The notes below the pieces were generated by a model that ran no database searches, was not told the DNA's origin, and saw nothing but the letters and a program-made list of their open reading frames with translations. From Corallococcus coralloides DSM 2259 (GTDB taxonomy: Bacteria; Myxococcota; Myxococcia; Myxococcales; Myxococcaceae): a DNA stretch of 64,000 nucleotides. Position 1 is the stretch's first letter. Each line of letters opens with the position of its first letter. Location of the stretch: contig NC_017030.1 in assembly GCF_000255295.1 (NCBI RefSeq), forward strand, positions 4,030,001 to 4,094,000, given 5' to 3'. Below are positions 60,210 through 64,000 of the stretch, in pieces. The position numbers and the translations under genes were made by a program.

Positions 60210-63200
60210 ATGACTGACACGACTGAACTGTCCAAGGCCTACGAGCCCTCCGAGGTGGAGGCGCGGTGGTACAACCACTGGCTGGAGCGTGACTACTTCC
60301 GCGCCGAAGCCCCTTCCTCCAAGCCGCCGTTCAGCATCGTGCTGCCGCCGCCCAACGTGACGGGCAGCCTGCACATCGGCCACGCGCTCACCGCGACCAT
60401 CCAGGACATCCTCACGCGCTGGAAGCGGATGAGCGGCTTCAACGCGCTCTGGCTGCCGGGCACGGACCACGCGGGCATCGCCACGCAGATGGTGGTGGAG
60501 AAGGAGCTCAAGAAGACGGAAGGAAAGAGCCGCCACGACCTGGGCCGCGAGGCGTTCCTCGAGCGCGTCTGGACGTGGAAGGGCAAGTTCGGCGCGCGCA
60601 TCGGCGAGCAGCACCGCTACCTGGGCGCGTCCCTGGACTGGAGCCGCGAGCGCTTCACCATGGACGAGCAGTCCTCGGCCGCGGTGCGCGAGGTGTTCGT
60701 CCGGCTGTACGAAGAGGGTCTGATGTACCGGGCCCAGAAGTTGATCAACTGGTGCCCGTCCTGCCGCACGGCCCTCTCCGACCTGGAAGTGGAGCACGAG
60801 GAGAAGAACGGCTCGCTCTGGCACATCCGCTACCCGGTGAAGGGCACGGAGCGCTTCCTCACCGTGGCCACGACGCGCCCGGAGACGCTCCTGGGCGACA
60901 CGGCCGTCGCCGTGCACCCGGAGGATCCGCGCTACCAGGACCTCATCGGCAAGAGCGTGGCGCTGCCGCTCACCGACCGTGAGATTCCGGTCATCGCGGA
61001 CGCCGAGCTGGTGAACATGGAGTTCGGCACCGGCGTGGTGAAGGTCACGCCCGCACACGACTTCAACGACTACCAGACGGGCCTGCGCCACAAGCTGCCG
61101 ATGCTGTCCATCCTGGACGAAGCGGCGCGGATGACGAAGGACACCGGCAAGTACGCGGGCGTGGATCGCACCGAGGCTCGCAAGCAGGTGCTGGCGGACC
61201 TGACGGAGCTGGGCCTGCTGGAGAAGGAGGAGCCGCACAAGCTGAACGTGGGCACCTGCCAGCGCTGCGCCACGGTGGTGGAGCCGCGCCTGTCGCCGCA
61301 GTGGTTCATCAAGATTGAACCCCTGGCGAAGCCCGCCATCCAGGCCGTGGAGGAGGGCCGCACGAAGTTCGTCCCCGAGTCGTGGACGAACACGTACTTC
61401 CACTGGATGAACAACATCCACGACTGGTGCGTGAGCCGCCAGCTGTGGTGGGGCCACCAGATTCCGGCGTGGTACTGCGCGGCGTGCACCCCGGCGGAGG
61501 AGCGCTCGAAGGACACGGCGGACGTCATCGTGTCGCGCACGCCGCCGGAGTCCTGTCCGAAGTGCGGTGGCAAGGAGCTGACGCAGGATCCGGACGTGCT
61601 GGACACCTGGTTCTCGTCCGCGCTGTGGCCGTTCTCCACGCTGGGCTGGCCGAAGCAGACGGCGGACCTCCAGACCTTCTACCCGACGTCCGTGATGGAG
61701 ACGGGCCACGACATCATCTTCTTCTGGGTCGCCCGGATGATGATGATGGGCCTGCACTTCATGGGCGACGTGCCCTTCCGCACCGTGTACCTGCACGCGA
61801 TGGTGCGCGACGAGAAGGGCGAGAAGATGTCCAAGACGAAGGGGAACGTGATTGATCCCCTGGACGTCATCCTGGGCGCGAAGGCGGACGCGCTGCAGCC
61901 GTCCTTGCGCAACCGCTTCCCGCAGGGCATGCCCGCGCACGGCGCGGACGCGCTGCGCTTCACGCTGGCGTCACTCACGCAGCAGGGCCGTGACATCAAG
62001 CTGTCCATGGACCGCCTGGGTGGCTACAAGGCGTTCTGCAACAAGCTGTGGAACGCCAGCCGCTTCGCCCTGATGAACATGGGCGACTTCAGCCTGGACA
62101 AGACTCCGCTGGAGGGCCGCAAGCTGACGCTGGCGGACCGGTGGATCCTCTCCCGGCTGCAGAAGGCCACCGAGGAGACGCGCGCGTCGCTGGAGGCATT
62201 CGGCTTCGCGGAGGCCGCGTCCACGCTGTACCAGTTCCTGTGGGCGGAGTTCTGCGACTGGTACATCGAGCTGGCGAAGGGCTCGCTGTACGGCGAGGAC
62301 GCGGAGGCCAAGGACACCACGCGCGCGGTGCTGGTGACGTGCCTGGACCGCATCCTGCGGCTGATGCACCCGTTCATGCCGTTCATCACCGAGGAGATCT
62401 GGCAGAAGCTGCCGATGTCCCGGCCCACGGAGAGCATCTGCATCGCGGCGTACCCGGAGCCGGAGACGGCGTGGGTGGACGCGGCCGCGGAAGGCGAGAT
62501 GGCGCCGGTCATCGCGGCCATCGAGGGCCTGCGCACGCTGCGCGGTGAGAGCAACCTGCCGCCGTCCGCCAAGGTGAAGGCGGTGGTGCAGAGCCCGGAC
62601 GCGACGACGCGCGAGCTGCTGGAGCGCTGGCGCGCGTACCTGATGCCGCTCGCGGGCCTGTCCGAGGTGGTGGTGGGCCCCCCGGGCGCCAAGCCTCCGC
62701 AGGCGGCGGCGTTCGTGAGCGGCAACCTGGAGATCTACGTGCCCCTGGCGGGCCTGGTGGACCTGGACGCGGAGCGCGACCGCCTGAAGAAGGAGATCGC
62801 CCGCGCCGAGCAGGAACTGGCCGCCTTGCAGCGCAAGCTGGACAACCCGAACTTCGTGGCCCGTGCTCCGCCGGACGTGGTGGAGAAGGACAAGGCCCGG
62901 GTGACGGAGCTCCAGGAGCGCACGGTCAAGCTGCAGGATCACCTCCAGCGCATCGCCCCGGAGCCCCCCATGTCCGAGACGCCGTCGCCGTTGCCGGGCA
63001 GCACCGAGTCCGAAGCCCCTGAAGCGTCCGAGTCCCCCGCGCCCGAGACCGTGCAGGTGCCCGAGAGCGCTCAGGTGAAGGTCGCCGCCGAGCCGCGGGC
63101 GCCGAAGGACGAAGCGGTGAACCTGGGCCAGGAGCTGAAGGGCGAGATTGAAGCCGAGGAGGCCGCGCAGGAGCCCCAGGCCGCGGATCCGGTGGTGGAG

Positions 63201-63722
63201 GAGGCCCTCAACAAGCTGCGCGAGGGCACCAAGGAAGGGCTGTCCGCGGCGGACCACCACGACCTGGGCGTCGCGTACATGAGCATGGGCCTCGTGGACG
63301 ACGCGATGCGCGAGTTCGACCGGGCCAAGGAGGGCGGCGACACCCGCGAGGCGCCGGAAGGCTCCGCGGCGCCGGTGAAGAAGGCGCCGGCGAAGAAGGC
63401 CTCCGCGAAGAAGGCGGCGGAAAAGAAGACGGCCGTGAAGAAGGCGGCGGGCAAGAAGACGGCCGCGAAGAAGGCGGCGGTGAAGAAGGCCCCTGCGAAG
63501 AAGGCGGCAGGGAAGAAGTCCGCCGTGAAGAAGGCTCCGGCGAAGAAGGCTTCCGCGAAGAAGGCGGCGGGCAAGAAGACGGCCGCGAAGAAGGCGGCGG
63601 TGAAGAAGGCCCCTGCGAAGAAGGCTTCGGCGAAGAAGGCGGCGGGGAAGAAGACCGCCGCGAAGAAGGCCGTGGCGAAGAAGACCACTCGGGGCAAGCC
63701 GGCTCGCAAGACGCGCCGGTAG
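60210..63722 (+). CDS. valS: valyl-tRNA synthetase with histone H1-like tail
   Basis: This 1170-residue ValRS attaches valine to tRNA-Val. The catalytic HIGH motif is at 55-58 (GSLHIGHAL) and KMSKT at 539-543. The C-terminal coiled coil ([16 protein letters not shown]) ends near residue 915, a normal ValRS end. Past this there are about 255 extra residues: a Ser/Glu/Pro-rich linker, a short TPR-like helical unit ([20 protein letters not shown]), and from about residue 1053 a Lys/Ala/Pro-rich repeat ([17 protein letters not shown]) like histone H1 or HctB tails. There is no stop between, so it is one reading frame; Met921 with no ribosome site might mark a past separate gene. The tail could bind nucleic acid. 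Confidence 0.96.
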   Translation: MTDTTELSKAYEPSEVEARWYNHWLERDYFRAEAPSSKPPFSIVLPPPNVTGSLHIGHALTATIQDILTRWKRMSGFNALWLPGTDHAGIATQMVVEKELKKTEGKSRHDLGREAFLERVWTWKGKFGARIGEQHRYLGASLDWSRERFTMDEQSSAAVREVFVRLYEEGLMYRAQKLINWCPSCRTALSDLEVEHEEKNGSLWHIRYPVKGTERFLTVATTRPETLLGDTAVAVHPEDPRYQDLIGKSVALPLTDREIPVIADAELVNMEFGTGVVKVTPAHDFNDYQTGLRHKLPMLSILDEAARMTKDTGKYAGVDRTEARKQVLADLTELGLLEKEEPHKLNVGTCQRCATVVEPRLSPQWFIKIEPLAKPAIQAVEEGRTKFVPESWTNTYFHWMNNIHDWCVSRQLWWGHQIPAWYCAACTPAEERSKDTADVIVSRTPPESCPKCGGKELTQDPDVLDTWFSSALWPFSTLGWPKQTADLQTFYPTSVMETGHDIIFFWVARMMMMGLHFMGDVPFRTVYLHAMVRDEKGEKMSKTKGNVIDPLDVILGAKADALQPSLRNRFPQGMPAHGADALRFTLASLTQQGRDIKLSMDRLGGYKAFCNKLWNASRFALMNMGDFSLDKTPLEGRKLTLADRWILSRLQKATEETRASLEAFGFAEAASTLYQFLWAEFCDWYIELAKGSLYGEDAEAKDTTRAVLVTCLDRILRLMHPFMPFITEEIWQKLPMSRPTESICIAAYPEPETAWVDAAAEGEMAPVIAAIEGLRTLRGESNLPPSAKVKAVVQSPDATTRELLERWRAYLMPLAGLSEVVVGPPGAKPPQAAAFVSGNLEIYVPLAGLVDLDAERDRLKKEIARAEQELAALQRKLDNPNFVARAPPDVVEKDKARVTELQERTVKLQDHLQRIAPEPPMSETPSPLPGSTESEAPEASESPAPETVQVPESAQVKVAAEPRAPKDEAVNLGQELKGEIEAEEAAQEPQAADPVVEEALNKLREGTKEGLSAADHHDLGVAYMSMGLVDDAMREFDRAKEGGDTREAPEGSAAPVKKAPAKKASAKKAAEKKTAVKKAAGKKTAAKKAAVKKAPAKKAAGKKSAVKKAPAKKASAKKAAGKKTAAKKAAVKKAPAKKASAKKAAGKKTAAKKAVAKKTTRGKPARKTRR

Positions 63723-63731
63723 GAGGCGGAA

Positions 63732-64000
63732 GTGCAGCAGGATTATCTCGATCGGCTCATCGCGCTGTCCCTCGACGAGGACCTGGGTGCTGCGGGGGAC
63801 GTCACCTCGCTGGCGGTGGTCCCCGCCGAAGCGGAGGGCAGCGGTGAGCTGGTCGCGAAGGAGCAGATGATCGTCGCCGGCCTGGATGCCTTCGTCCGCG
63901 TCTTCCACATGGTGGACGCGGAGGTGGAGGTCCAGGTCCTCAAGCGCGACGGCGAGGAGATCAAACCGAAGGTGGTCGCCGCGCGCGTCCACGGCAAGCT
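63732..64000 (+). CDS. nadC: nicotinate-nucleotide pyrophosphorylase, 5' part
   Basis: This gene starts at GTG 63732 with AGGAGG 5 bases before it and runs off the window. The visible about 89 residues are DYLDRLIALSLDEDLGAAGD, then VTSLAVVP, AKEQMIVAGLDA and VFHMVD, which match the NadC N-terminal domain. The enzyme makes nicotinate mononucleotide from quinolinate in NAD synthesis. Catalytic residues lie mostly beyond the window end. It is probably co-transcribed with valS. Confidence 0.9.
   Translation, partial: MQQDYLDRLIALSLDEDLGAAGDVTSLAVVPAEAEGSGELVAKEQMIVAGLDAFVRVFHMVDAEVEVQVLKRDGEEIKPKVVAARVHGK

Noticed and set aside
59877-61940. A 687-codon minus-strand frame across romR and valS
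   Set aside because: It is antisense to two certain genes, and its protein is dominated by His, Arg, Ala and Leu; no family signs.
63370-63720. Tandem AAGAAG-type repeats, possible CRISPR or satellite DNA
   Set aside because: They encode the Lys/Ala-rich valS tail in frame; not an independent repeat locus.

Overview
The window is high-GC DNA (third codon positions almost all G or C) from a myxobacterium, most likely the Myxococcus/Corallococcus/Pyxidicoccus group. The best pointers are a romR polarity regulator with its phospho-acceptor Asp at residue 53, a ferritin-like encapsulin cargo ending in LTVGSLRK, an AgmX/PglI-type C-terminal domain, a Ser/Thr kinase with an anti-sigma-type zinc finger, and a second-type groEL. 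The right-hand order groEL - histidine kinase - encapsulin cargo - GGDEF regulator - CheW-like - romR matches, from memory, the core Myxococcus xanthus chromosome.

Layout. (1) 1-6126, plus strand: a very tight operon of unknown genes with overlapping start and stop codons. (2) 6203-18533: an accessory biosynthetic block. It holds a cupin-like protein, a class I lanthipeptide set (a 58-residue precursor at 12698-12874, full-length LanB, LRR lipoprotein, LanC, AgmX/PglI-type envelope protein) and a convergent two-gene acyl unit (a beta-helix acyltransferase-like protein fused to an acyl carrier domain, plus a fatty acyl-AMP ligase). The combination suggests, but does not prove, a lipidated lanthipeptide. 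(3) 18660-32005, minus strand: a toxin/secretion-like operon with an AAA+ ATPase fused to a DUF4255 (Pvc16-like) tail, a 2708-residue protein with annexin-like repeats and a C-terminal HExxH motif, a zinc-ribbon protein, an unknown protein and a HEAT/FGE-like protein. It resembles the accessory part of an extracellular contractile injection system locus, but no sheath or tube gene is in view. (4) 32152-39492: flavin reductase, superoxide dismutase, small secreted protein, kinase, beta-propeller lipoprotein, sigma factor and serC. (5) 39550-47083: a lower-GC genomic island. It starts with a pair of predicted nucleases (PD-(D/E)XK and GIY-YIG) flanked by a 12-bp repeat, followed by an element integrated at the selenocysteine tRNA gene. 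That element carries an RCC1-repeat lipoprotein, a decayed VapE-like gene and an IS1182-type insertion sequence. (6) 47126-64000: core genes, including a methyltransferase, a transglutaminase-like protein, a TPR metallopeptidase, a CIRCE-controlled groEL, signalling proteins, romR, valS with a histone H1-like tail, and the 5' part of nadC.

The most unusual parts are the lanthipeptide plus FAAL/acyltransferase-ACP block, the giant annexin-repeat metallopeptidase-like protein with its ATPase-DUF4255 partner, the two-nuclease cassette, and the selC attachment-site duplication. All functional statements come from reading motifs by eye; no database search was run.
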